DNA of 64,000 nt from Miscanthus floridulus (Eukaryota > Streptophyta > Magnoliopsida > Poales > Poaceae): positions 103,179,063 through 103,243,062 of the forward strand of contig NC_089587.1 of NCBI RefSeq assembly GCF_019320115.1, given 5' to 3'. Made by a program: the position numbers and the translations under genes. This document shows, in pieces, positions 45,644 to 56,586 of this stretch (its first letter is position 1; each line of letters opens with the position of its first letter). The notes under the pieces are model-generated. The model saw nothing but the letters and a program-made list of their open reading frames with translations. It searched no databases and had not been told where the DNA came from.

Positions 45644-48600
45644 TGTCACAGAACCGACCAATTTATAAGAGTACAAGTACAATGGCAGCCCGCAAGCGGT
45701 CGCACTGTCATACTTGAACCCATATAAACCCGGTAGTCCGTCGAGTACCACGATGGGTCTCGATAAACAATTTACAACAACCAAGATCGTACATAATTCA
45801 ACATACATATCACATATTACATAAAGTTCACAGACACATTTTCATCATCAGAGTATGAAACCAAGTTATTACAAACCGAGTTTGATAGCTAAAAGCGGAA
45901 GCAAATTAAGTTTGAAAGTAAAGTTTCCAACATAGTTTAGTATAGTGTCGAAATAGGATCACGTTCCACAAAAGCATGTAGAAGGATTAATAAAGAAGCC
46001 TGCCCAAGGCTTACTGCTCATCCACAGCGGGATAGAAGCAACTTTTGCAATAACCATGATACACAGTGCCATCTGCAACAATGGGAAATAAAACCCTGAG
46101 TACGAGAAGGTACTCAGCCAGACTTACCCGTCATAAACCAGAAATAAAATGACTCCAAGGATCATGCAAGGCTGTATAAGTGGAGATAACTGGACAAAAT
46201 TTTGTATAAAAGCGATTAACTCAGTTATACAATTATGATTCCATTATCAAGTTAATTATAACTATCCATCTCTAAATTAGCAGCTAACCTATGCCAAATA
46301 AGTGGTATATCATTTTAGAAGCATACAATAGTAACCATAGCCGGTATTTTAATTCCATATTCATTCGAACCATCATGTTCCATAACACAGTTACTACGAT
46401 GTTGGGGCTAGCCAAGTTTCTCACTATCCGGGAGAGACGGCGATTCGAATCGATTTCAACCAGCTGGGAATTTATTCCAAACACAAACCCATGCAGACCA
46501 GATCATTAATCGCCTTAGGTCACCTTTGGTACAACTCAGGTACACATTTCATGGGTTTGTACCGCGCTGCACAGTTGGGGACACCAAATGCCAGGACGTT
46601 TAGGACTACCCTGCCCTTGGGCTCAGTTTGGTCCCCTGCAAGGAGCGCACAACAAAACAGGGCTCGGCCTGAGTTCAGCTACTCGGCTTCGTGGTCGGAA
46701 TGAGTTATCCGGCCAGCTAAGTGATAGGCATGCGTTCAATCTTGTCAGAAGTGCCAACAATGGTACGGTCCTTAATTGGCACAGACGGAATCACATGAGT
46801 CAACCTACACATAGACTCCATCCGGCCTCAATTTACATCACCCCATGGTTCTGTTCCATGATAGCAAATATAGCCAACCGTGCTCCGGTATCCACCTATA
46901 TCTCGCAGGTGACAGGAAATCACCCGACTTCTACTGGTCTAAGCATGCCTAAGCATATAATCGATCCTAGACCTACACAGGGTTAACGGTGTATATATCT
47001 GGACAAGGAATTTATATGCATCAAGTGGTTCCATTCAATTCTTATAACCTAATGCATCAAGCATAAGGACTTAAGTAATCATTTGTAAAATACTGGGAGA
47101 CTTAAAATGCTCTGGGGCTTACCTTTCAGAAAGGACGTGGGGCGGTGATCAGGGCACTCCAGAAGCTCTTCAGGGTTTTGCTCATCGCCTTTGAGAGCTG
47201 CCGCTTAAGGATTCTCCTGCTGGTCCCCTTTCTCTACTTCGTCGAACTCCAGCAACGTTATTTCTTCCTAAGATCTTAGTTGCATGAATATGGCGTAAGG
47301 TATTGCGAATGCGTATATGTTGACAAGTATAGTTGCATGATCAGTGATGAATGCATTCTTGTAAGTATTCTTAATAGCATATTGTTTAAGGAATAACAAG
47401 TGTATTATGTTTTACTGAGTATGTGCATATCTCTTCTTGATTATTTAATTAACTACTTCAATAATGCATCTACTATATCACCAAACAGCAGCTAATCATT
47501 TTACTCATAACTGAAGTTCTAATTATCCAAATGTGGTGATCTTGGACTTCCTGGAAATCTTATAAAATTGTCTACAACTTTTATTTAATCACCACATGCT
47601 AATTCACAATTTTTCTTAACCAAAACAGACAAGCAACCCAGTGCTGTCCAGAAATTCCAGAGAGTAAGCAATTTGGAATTACTAACTTTAAACAGCTATA
47701 ACTCACAAACCCTCTGGCCTATGGTTCTGAAATTTTAACACAAGATACATAAAGAAGTTTTCTACAACTTTGTTATTAACCATTTTTACAGCAAACACCA
47801 TTTTTACCATGCAACATACCAAACTACCAAATCTGTCCGAAAACCCACTCAATTCGAATTATAAAGCAACAATACTTCTACTTCATATAAGTATTCAAAT
47901 TTTTACAACACAAAGGCTACCAATAGTGCAAGCATACCAAATACACTCAAGAGAACATAATGGTAAAGCCCAAAATACTTATTTAAATGCCTTTATCATT
48001 TTATTATATACTTAGGTTAAATAATAAACATATACTAAATGTATATCATAAATTCTCAAAAATTTACAGTGCCTTACTAATGCTACCAAAAGACTACTGT
48101 AAACGTTTCATGCCATTTTACCAAGTAGAACATTCTATATAAAAATGACAAGACAGAAAGGCTTAAAATAGTATAATTAGAAAATCCTAGTGAAATGTGT
48201 CAAGCAACAGATTTTATATTTTTCTTATCATCCATATGGTACTAGGATAACCTCCAACAAATTTCATGAATATTGGATTCATAAATAATTTATAAAAATT
48301 CATACAAGGATTACCTAATTATAAAAGAAAAATCTATAACTACAAATCTATACATGCATTGATCCTCAAATTTTTACCAGAGCTCATACATGTCAAGAAT
48401 AGCTTACCACAAAATTTTCATAATTTTTGGAGCACAGGAACTCTAGATATAAAATAAACAAGTTTGCATGCATTCAAAAACACATTTCAAGTTTCAATTT
48501 AAATCTTCCAAAAAATTTACTGAAAATGCTAATATCATATTTTTCCTAAATACTAAACTTCACCAAGATCTTAACAAAATTTGAACTACAAATTTTGGAT

Positions 48601-50286
48601 CTCCCAAACTCCAGATATAAAATATACACAACGGCATGAAATCTGGAATTAAATGAGCTATCCTACTCTCTACTGTCGCTGACCGGTGGGACCCGCCTGA
48701 CAGTGGACCCCACATGTCAGTGACTCAGAACAGGGCAGCGGCACTGCTTGATACCGCGCGGCCACGACTCGTCTTCAGCGAGCTTCACCGGCGGCACCAC
48801 TACCACTGTGACCCTCGTGACCTAGCGCACCGATTGAGTTAGTTAGTTGGGCCTCTCGTCGGCACTAACGACGACGGCGACGGCCATGGCGGATGCCTGT
48901 GATGGCGCGGCGACGCGGAACGACGGCAATACGCTGGAGCCGGCCATGAAGGCTCGAAATAAGGTTCGGCCAAGTAAATACAAGCTACAGCGAATCTATT
49001 TCATCGACTAATGCGGCGAGTGGCGGTCGGAGGTGGTGTGGCCGCGTCGACGGAGCTCGGCGGTGGACACCGGTGAGTATCGCACGTGGCACGGAAGCTT
49101 ACCATGCACTTTAGGCTAGCAAGATAGGTGCGGTGGGGCTGTGCAAGCACGATGGGGCGGCTGTGGTGACAAAGGAGTGGCGAGGGCGAGCTGGCGCCGG
49201 CAATGGCGACGACGACGAGCGCTCGGTGCTGCGGCTACTGCTGCGGTGAAGGAGGCCGAGAAAATGAAAATGGCGAGCGTGGGGTAGTGCGGGCGGGCGC
49301 AGGGAGTGTTAAGGCGCACGCTGGCCTAGCTTGGCCGCACAGGGCAGGGCACCGGCGACGCGCGGCATGCCTCGGCTCCACGCGGCATACGGGCTCTAAA
49401 GCCGGTCGGCCATCGAGAACAGCGATTCAGTTCGTCTGTGAACACTATGCCGAGCCTGACGACGTGTTTTGACTGTGCAATTCCTCATGATACAAAGCAA
49501 CTCACCAAATGACTCTAAAATAAAAATTGTAGCCCTAAGTACCCTCTCCAATTCTTGTTTAGAACTCAAGCCCTAATTCTCAACCAATCTCGATTTATGT
49601 CTTCCCAAAGTCGGGTTTATCCGACTGTCAGTTAACTAACTTGGCAAAAAATGTGCTAAGTGTTGAAAATAGTTATTTGATGATTTTTGTGAGCCTAATT
49701 CAAGCATGTTAGGAGCTAAACTAGTCAATGACCCAAAAATAAAAGTTGTTCCTCTTGCCAAACACTACAACTTTGCTTTAGTGACTACCTCCATGCAAGG
49801 TCTCTAGCACATAGTTCAAACTTGGTCAAACATGTTACATTCAAATGATGGTATACCTTCAAACTAGGGCTTAGTGACCAAATTGCCCTTACCTATGAAT
49901 ACCAAAGTTGTTCATAATGATACTCTAAACATGTTTAAGCTAATTGCAAGGTCACCGAATCATTTCATGCATTGGTCACACATAGGACTATACAGGTCAA
50001 CACATGTAACATTACTTAAGTGCTTGATCATGAAAGGTGATCTTCATGAACAATGTTCCATTTGCTAACCTAAATGTTGCTAACATGTTTTTGTGACTCA
50101 TATCAACCAATTACATGTATACACTCATGATCATATGCATATACACATGGAAACATGAAATAATAAGAAATGTTGCACATGTTTCAATCTCCTGTTTCAA
50201 GTGTAAATGCTTATATATGAATGCTTGATGCTCATGCTCATGCTATGCAAGTCAAGTTATGCAAGGCTAACACCTAGGGTGCTACA
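45644..50286 (-). repeat. 3' LTR of the chromodomain Gypsy element (4643 bp)
   Basis: On the minus strand it begins TGTAGCACCCTAGGTGTTAG and ends GGTCGGTTCTGTGACA. A GC-rich island at about 48660-49470 lies in AT-rich DNA, at a place comparable to the island in the related solo LTR. Frames within the LTR are unrecognised. Confidence 0.85.
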
Positions 50287-50303
50287 GCCCCTCCCCCTTA
50301 TAA
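50287..50303 (-). promoter_or_regulatory. Polypurine tract of the chromodomain Gypsy element
   Basis: The minus strand reads TTATAAGGGGGAGGGGC directly before the LTR start TGTAGCACCC. It is the plus-strand primer site and fixes the LTR boundary. Confidence 0.85.
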
Positions 50304-50338
50304 AAATCTTGTCCCGATATTTGCAAGACCTATCATTC

Positions 50339-51872
50339 TTAGAAAAAGGCGGGATAAACCTCTCGTAAATAATCCTCTCGTTCCCACGTAGCATCTTGTT
50401 CACTGTAATTGTTCCACACCACCTTATAGAACTTAATGATCTTACTCCGTGTTACTCTGTCCATCTCTTCTAACACTCGGATTGGCTTTTCTTCATAGGT
50501 CAAATCTGATTGAAGCTGTACGTTGGTGGGTGCAATAGCTTCTTCCGGTACACGAAGATATTTCTTCAACTGAGAAACATGGAAGACATCAAATATTGCA
50601 CTCATCTCTGGTGGAAGTTGTAACTTATAAGCAACATTCCCCTTTCATTCCAGAATTTTGTATGGCCCTACATATCTAGGCGAAAGCTTCTTTTTCATTC
50701 CAAATCTCTTCACCCCTTTCATGGGTGATACCCTCAAGTATACATAGTCACCCACTTCAAAAGTTAGTGGTCTTCTTCTTTTATCAGCATAACTCTTTTG
50801 TCTCGATTGAGCTGTCTTCATATGCTATTAGATAACACACACTTGCTCTTCAGCTTCATTGATAAAGTCAATACCAAAGTATCTCCTCTCACCGGGCTCA
50901 ATCCAATTCAACAAAGTTCTACATTTTCTGCCGTACAAAGCTTCAAATGGAGCCATCTTGATACTTGCTTGATAACTATTGTTGTAGGCACTGTTCGCCT
51001 AAATGGTTGTTTAGCCCATTTAAACACCGTGTAAACGCTACACGGTGGTGCACCATTTCTGTTTAATCACCCTTTTACCCCGTTTAATTGGCTATTTAGC
51101 CCGTTTAATGGGATGTTTTGCTTAAATAATGGCTAAACGGTAGGTGACCGACTGTTTATCGTTTAGCATTTAGGAAAACACTAGTTGTAGGAGAACTTAG
51201 CTAAAGGTAACCATTTCTCCCATGAACCTTTGGAAGATATAACACAAGCTCTTAGCAAATCTTCTAAGATTTGGTTCACTCGCTCTGTCTGTCTGGAAGT
51301 CTGTGGATGGTATGCCGAACTTCTGATTAGCTTAGTTCCCAAAGCTTGGTGTAAGTGCTCCTAGAAACGAGCTATGAACTGTGGTCCTCGATATGAGATT
51401 ATGGTCCTAGGTACTCCATGTAGTCTCACGATCTGAGAAAAATATAGCTCAGCGTACTTCCCCACATGATACCTTGTGTTCACTGGTATAAAATGGGCTA
51501 AGTTGGTGAGACGATCTACAATAACCCATATTGAATTATGACCTTGCGGTGTTATCGAAAGACCTGTGATAAAGTCCATACTGATTTTTCCCATTTCCAA
51601 CCTAGAATAGGCAATGGCTGAAGTAATCTAGCAGATTTTATATGAATAGCTTTTACTCTGCTGCAGTTGCCGCACCTAGCGACATAGGCTGCGATCTCTT
51701 TCTTCATCTTAGTCCACCAAAAAAGGGTTTTCAAATCTTGGTACATCTTACTACTACCTGGATGGATAGACAATTTGGACGAATGAGCTTCATGTAAAAT
51801 TTGATTTCTAAGCTCATGGTCTTTCAGTACCACGAGTCGGTCCTCAAACCATAGCACACCTCTTTCGTCCAA
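50339..51872 (-). pseudogene. Gypsy pol: integrase and chromodomain remnant
   Basis: From 51872 downwards there are a zinc-binding region (HEAHSSKLSIHPGSSKMYQD, then CGNCSRVKA), the core with WVIVDRLTNLAHFIPV and the second block IISYRGPQF, and a C-terminal chromodomain. In the chromodomain, FHVSQLKKYLRVPEEA leads to RVTRSKIIKFYKVVWNNYSE and DATWERED. The second catalytic Asp of the DDE triad (normally S-D-R-G-P-Q-F) is Tyr here. A stop replaces Arg after QTE. A 195-bp hAT MITE (50989-51183) splits the frame. Chromodomains guide insertion into heterochromatin in the nucleus. The copy is inactive. Confidence 0.88.
50981..51191. mobile_element. hAT-like MITE (195 bp) with 8-bp duplication inside integrase
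   Basis: The element is 50989-51183. Its ends CACTGTTCGCCTAAATGG and the inverse of CATTTAGGAAAACACTA are imperfect inverted repeats of the CA-GTGTTT-CC type seen in hAT elements. GTTGTAGG is duplicated exactly on both sides (50981-50988 and 51184-51191). Removing the element and one copy restores the integrase reading across LAKFSYN and SYQASIKMAPF. Confidence 0.85.
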
Positions 51873-51896
51873 TCTAAAATGCTTGGTTTCCTGCTC

Positions 51897-53231
51897 TTAC
51901 ATTTTTCTCTTGACATGACTTATACCTACATCTGTCTGCTGCAGCTCTATGATTTTGCTCTCTAGTAAACAACTAATCATGATATTATGCAGTACAATAG
52001 GATGTAACAAATTGAATCCATCTTCTAACAATGCTTCCATAGTGTTACAATGAGACTTTTGACTGAGTGCATCTGCTACTACATTAGCTTTCCTCAGATG
52101 ATAGTGCACTTCTAAAATGTAGTCCTTAATTAGCTCTAGCCATCTTCGTTGTCTCATGTTCAGCTCTGGTTGGGTAAAGATATACTTGAGACTTTTGTGG
52201 TTAGTATATATATGACATATATTGCCCAACAAATAATGTCTCCATATCTTTAATGCGTGAACAACTGCTGCAAGTTCTAAATCATGTGTAGGGTAGTAGA
52301 CTTTGTGCTTTCTCAATTGTCGAGAAGCATATGCAATAACCCTTCCTTCTTGCATAAGCACACACCCCAAACCTATTCCTGATGCATCACAAAATACATC
52401 GAAAGGCTTCCCAATGTCGGGTTGTGCTAAGACAGACGCTGTAGTTAACACAGTTCTGAGGGTGTGAAAACCTGCTTCACATTCTGGTGTCCATTGGTAC
52501 TTCTCATCTTTCTAAAGTAGTCTGGTCATGGGCTTGGCTATCTTTGAGAAATCTAGGATGAAACGACGATAATATCATGCTAACCCTAGAAAACTCCAAA
52601 CTTCATGAACCGAAGTCGGGGCTTTCCAATCCATGACCTCTTGTACTTTTGATGGGTCTATAGAGATTCCATCCCTTGATAAGATATGACCTAAGAAAGG
52701 TACTTTGCTCAACCAAAATTCACACTTGCTAAATTTTGCATATAGCTTATGCTCCCTCAATCTAGATAAAACAATCCTTAGATGCTCTTCATGATCTGAC
52801 TCATTTTCTGAGTAAATCAATATATCATCGATAAACACGACCATGAACTTGTCGAGCTCGGGCATGAATACCGAATTCATCAGTTACATAAAATAGGCAG
52901 GAGCATTTGTTAGTCCGAAAGACATAACCAAATACTCGTATAAGCCATACCTAGTAGAGAAAGCAGTTTTAGGTATGTCCTCTGGCCTGATCTTTATCTA
53001 ACGATAGCCTGATCTCAAGTCAATCTTGGAAAATACCTTTGCCTTTGCCAACTGATCGAACAAGATGTCAATGCGAGGCAACGGTTATTTGTTCTTGATG
53101 GTCACAACATTGAGTGGTCTGTAATCTACACACATTCTCAGTGACTTGTCCTTCTTTTTAACAAACAATGCTGGACATCCCCATGGAGATGAGCTAGGTT
53201 GGAAAAGACCCTTGTCCAACAGATCCTGTAA
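51897..53231 (-). pseudogene. Gypsy pol: reverse transcriptase and RNase H remnant
   Basis: The reverse-transcriptase core is visible at 52880-52575 with [20 protein letters not shown] (the YxDD motif reads FIDD, usual for Gypsy), [17 protein letters not shown] and a FLGLA end. Broken upstream pieces reach 53231. RNase H follows (52451-51897) with [17 protein letters not shown] and the glutamate in [20 protein letters not shown]. The third acidic position reads [11 protein letters not shown] where Asp is expected, a G-to-A change on the coding strand. Stops interrupt the frame near 52510-52570 and 52890-53000. Confidence 0.88.
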
Positions 53232-53867
53232 CTAAATCTTAAGTTCTGCTAACTCATTTGGTGGCATTCTATACGGCCTTCTTGAGATAGGTGCTGTACC
53301 TGGCAGTAACTCAATCTTAAATTCCACATCCCTATCAGGTGGTAAGCCTAGTAATTCCTCTAGAAATACATCCAGAAATTCACAAACCACGGGGATATCA
53401 CAAAGGGTGGTGGTTTGGATAGCATAAGCTAAATGTTGGAGTTCAGAGTTACGGGAGAGTGGTACTAGAAAAGCATTCCCTCCCTTGGGTTCTCTCAACA
53501 TAATAGTACGAGTGCTAGTGTCAATGAGAACACCATGATCCTTCATCCAATTCATGCCTAAGATTACACTTATGGATAGCCCGGGCAATATTATCAAATC
53601 CGTTGTATACTCCCTCCCTTGTATAGAGATGAGCACATTTTTGACTATCTTATTTGTAGAAATAGTAGCCCCTGCTGAACTAATATTATAACCCCCCTTG
53701 CTTACTTCAATTATTTCCTGATCATGTCTAGATGCAAATGCTTGACTCATAAATGAATGAGAAGCTCCCGAATCAAATAAAACAACTGCAGGATGCTTGT
53801 TGACAAGAAACATACCAGCCGTGACAACTTCTCCAGCGGGCACTTTCTCAACAGCGGTATAATGCAC
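53232..53867 (-). pseudogene. Gypsy protease and start of reverse transcriptase
   Basis: Within a single 211-codon frame are [18 protein letters not shown], with the catalytic D-S-G intact, and a pepsin-like fold pattern ([19 protein letters not shown], then [12 protein letters not shown]). The frame ends with the reverse-transcriptase lead [20 protein letters not shown]. This is the least damaged part of this element's pol. Confidence 0.88.
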
Positions 53868-54920
53868 GTATCCCGGATGTGCCCTTGTATTCGCCTACCT
53901 CTGATTGTTCTAATTTGGATTGCCATTCTTCTTAGGGTGGAGGCATTCCTTAGACCAATGCCCCACTTGATTGTAGTTGAAATATGGCTAATTACTCCTA
54001 AGTCTTGTGGAGCTCCCCTAGCTGCCATTTCCTTTTGGTAAGGCAATAGTGAATGCCTTACGGAATGATTTCTGAGGCCCGCTGTTCTGAGCTTTAGGTG
54101 GTGGAGGCCTAAACTTGGGTGCATATGGGCGGAATTATGGCCTAGCTATGATAGGCGCTCTGGACTGTGAAGATCCAGAGGCACCTACCTCGAATGCCCT
54201 CTTGCCACCCTTAGCAGTAGCATGCATGTTATTGTGGTTTTCCTGGGTCAAAGCATCACTAATAAACTTGTTGTAAGTGGTGCACTTAGAATTGGCCATG
54301 GTCTTCATCAGTTTGGTGCCTAGACCCCGCTTGAAGCTCTCTATCTTCTTCTCCTCGGTATCCACGAAAGCTAGAGCATACCTAGACAGATTGTTGAATG
54401 CGTGCATATATTCTATGAGGGTCTTTGTCCCTTAAGTGAGCCTCATAAATTCAGCTGCTTTCATGCGCATTAGGCCCAGGGGAATATGATGCCCCCGAAA
54501 AGCCAGCTTGAACTGCTCCCATGTTACTTGCGCATTAGCAGGTAGAGATGACAAGAAATGTGTCCACCAGATCCCTACTGGTCCTTGCAATTGGTGAGAA
54601 GCATACTCAGCCTTCAGATGCTCGGTGACCCTTAGCAGATGAAACTTCTACTCAATGGTGTTGAGCCACTCATCAGCCTGCAGTGGTTCCTCTGCCACCT
54701 TGAAGATAGGAGGGTTTGTATCTAGAAATTCCTTGAATGTACTGTGCTGATTTGGCTCAGGCCCTTATTGCTGAGGGTGGCCACGAGCTGTGTTCTACGC
54801 GATGAGGCGCAGAGCTTCCTCCATTGTCCTTTGGCTCCCCAAGAATTGGGCAAAGAACTCCTGAGCGGACGGTGGTGGTGGTGGTGGTAAGTCATCACCA
54901 TTGCCATCATGGCTGCTACT
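53868..54920 (-). pseudogene. Gypsy gag with a degenerate zinc knuckle
   Basis: The minus strand carries a retrotrans_gag region across several stops (WLNTIE, a stop, then LLRVTEHLKAEYASHQLQGP, a W-W-x-x-F tract and TWEQFKLAFRGHHIP). It continues with MHAFNNLSRYAL and a basic, Pro-rich spacer. The zinc knuckle near 53960-54000 reads YFNYNQVGHWSKEC: both leading Cys of the CxxCxxxxHxxxxC motif are Tyr. The frame then runs through CLHPKKNGNPN toward the protease. Confidence 0.82.
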
Positions 54921-55342
54921 AGCTCCTACATGGGTGCACATCATCTGCGAAGTTGTAACAATAAGAGATTATTGGTTGATGCCACAAGATTGCAGATGAA
55001 TTTATAATCATGCCAAACTGAAATTACTGGAGACAATCTCATATTCATACAATAAAAACAGAGGCATAATAATTCATTTTTGCAACATGTCACCACCAAT
55101 TTGATCACTTATCAGACTCATAGCATGTTAATATTCAAATCATGATCTTTAATAAATCAACTAAAATTTGCATAAGCGTTAAACCAAACGTGCAATAGTC
55201 GTGCAAATAACAATATTACATGATAGTTCAATTCATCAACACCAAATTCAAACTATAGGTCCATTACATAACCAACGATGATACATTAAGCACTTCCACT
55301 AAGTACTAAGCGATCTAATCCTCATCATGATCACTATCGAGG

Positions 55343-56374
55343 TCAGATAGGATCATCTCCTTCTTTAGGCTCCACCTCTTCCTCTTCCTCATCATCATCT
55401 TCTTCCATATTTGGACCATCTTCTTCCCCATCCAGGACTGGGTTTAGCTGGTTGTTCAAATAGTGCACTTCATGCTGAAGGTTCATCACTTGAAATTGAG
55501 CCTATGTAAGCTGCTGATGTAAGCCCCTTTTGGCACGGTCCTGGGCGTTACTCATGTCGTGGTGCCTATCTCGCTCTATCCTTATTGTAGCGACACGGTT
55601 TTCTGCTACATCACGCTGACGTCTAGCCATGGACACCTCTGCATGGGCGGCCTCCAACTGCTGCCATAGTCCTACAAGCACTGCTTGATCATTAGCTCTA
55701 GCTTCTTGAGCTGCTGCCCTCTACTGATCCACTTGCTCCATTTGGGCATGAAGGGTGCCCAAAGCTGCATAGGCTTGGTCAGATTCCCATCGGGCTTTAC
55801 TTGCGGCTTTCTTTTGCTTGCGCACACACTTCTTGAGCTTATGCTGCGTGGCTTCAGCTCTCATTAGTTTGTCCATGCAAGTGGTGTATGATTCCTGCCA
55901 AAAATTCCTGGTGTCCTAGCGTGCACAAAACATTTTCATCACCGCAAACATTGCACTCATGGAGGGACTAGAGCTATTTGCTCGCTTGTCCCGATCTCTA
56001 ATCAATGCATTTTGGTTACGTTGTTCCCAATTTGTAGTGGACGGGTCCACCCAAGGAAACATACTCACTGCACTGCCAGTGAGTGCATCTCCATGCTGCT
56101 GGCAGACTTGCCTCAAAACCTCAAAGGCCACAACTTGGGCAGCCTCCCAAGGGGTCTTCCCTTCTGATTCTGCCTTCCACTCCTGCCAGAAGGGCGGTTG
56201 TGTGTGGGATGGTGTAGTGAGCTGCACCTCATACCATGGCTATCCTTCCAAGTACTCTTCAATCCAATGATAAAGGAGCGGTTCATGGTACCCCACAAAG
56301 TGCAGAACTCTCCACAATAGGGTAGGTGTTCCAAAAACCATCAGGAAATTCTCACATCCAACTGGTGCTGCCAT
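55343..56374 (-). pseudogene. Additional frame upstream of gag (343 codons, coiled-coil, acidic tail)
   Basis: A single minus frame runs from the ATG at 56374 to a TGA at 55343-55345 with four internal TAG stops and no frameshift. It starts MAAPVGCENFLMVFGTPTLL, continues with aromatic- and Trp-rich stretches (HFVGYHEPLLYHWIEEYLEG, a PPFWQEWKAESEGKTPWEAA tract) and an Arg/Ser-rich section. A long Ala/Gln/Glu helix follows (MRAEATQHKLKKCVRKQKKA through QLEAAHAEVSMARRQRDVAE), and the tail is very acidic (EEDDDEEEEEVEPKE). It lies where some plant Gypsy elements carry an additional ORF. I do not recognise a function; a structural or nucleic-acid-binding accessory role is only a guess. Confidence 0.6.
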
Positions 56375-56586
56375 CTGTACCATCAACATGTATAACTTTG
56401 TGAGACAAGGCCATAATGGATAAGAGTTACATAACCGAGTAAGAAATTTATAAGGGGAGGAACAATGTAATGATTTAAATGGTAATTATCATGATGCATG
56501 CTCGTTCCATACGTCCTCACAAACTTAGGAAAAATTGTTTCTAATGGTAGACACGGTGGCATACATATGTTCTCTCATGTATAGTG

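Larger units (their letters stand above)
45644..56586 (-). mobile_element. Chromodomain Ty3/Gypsy retrotransposon (Tekay/Del-like), 5' LTR not seen
   Basis: In minus orientation it comprises an extra 343-codon frame, gag, protease, reverse transcriptase, RNase H, integrase and chromodomain, then a polypurine tract and a 4.6-kb LTR. Order and chromodomain place it in the Tekay/Del group. Its 5' LTR and primer site should lie beyond 56586, where another Gypsy element has inserted and runs off the window. Every coding part carries stops, and a hAT MITE has hit the integrase. It belongs to the same broad LTR group as the solo LTR at 25907-30521. Confidence 0.85.

Noticed and set aside
46588..46986. 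132-codon plus frame in the Gypsy LTR
   Set aside because: It lies within the LTR; a parallel but differently framed region exists in the related solo LTR, so there is no conservation.
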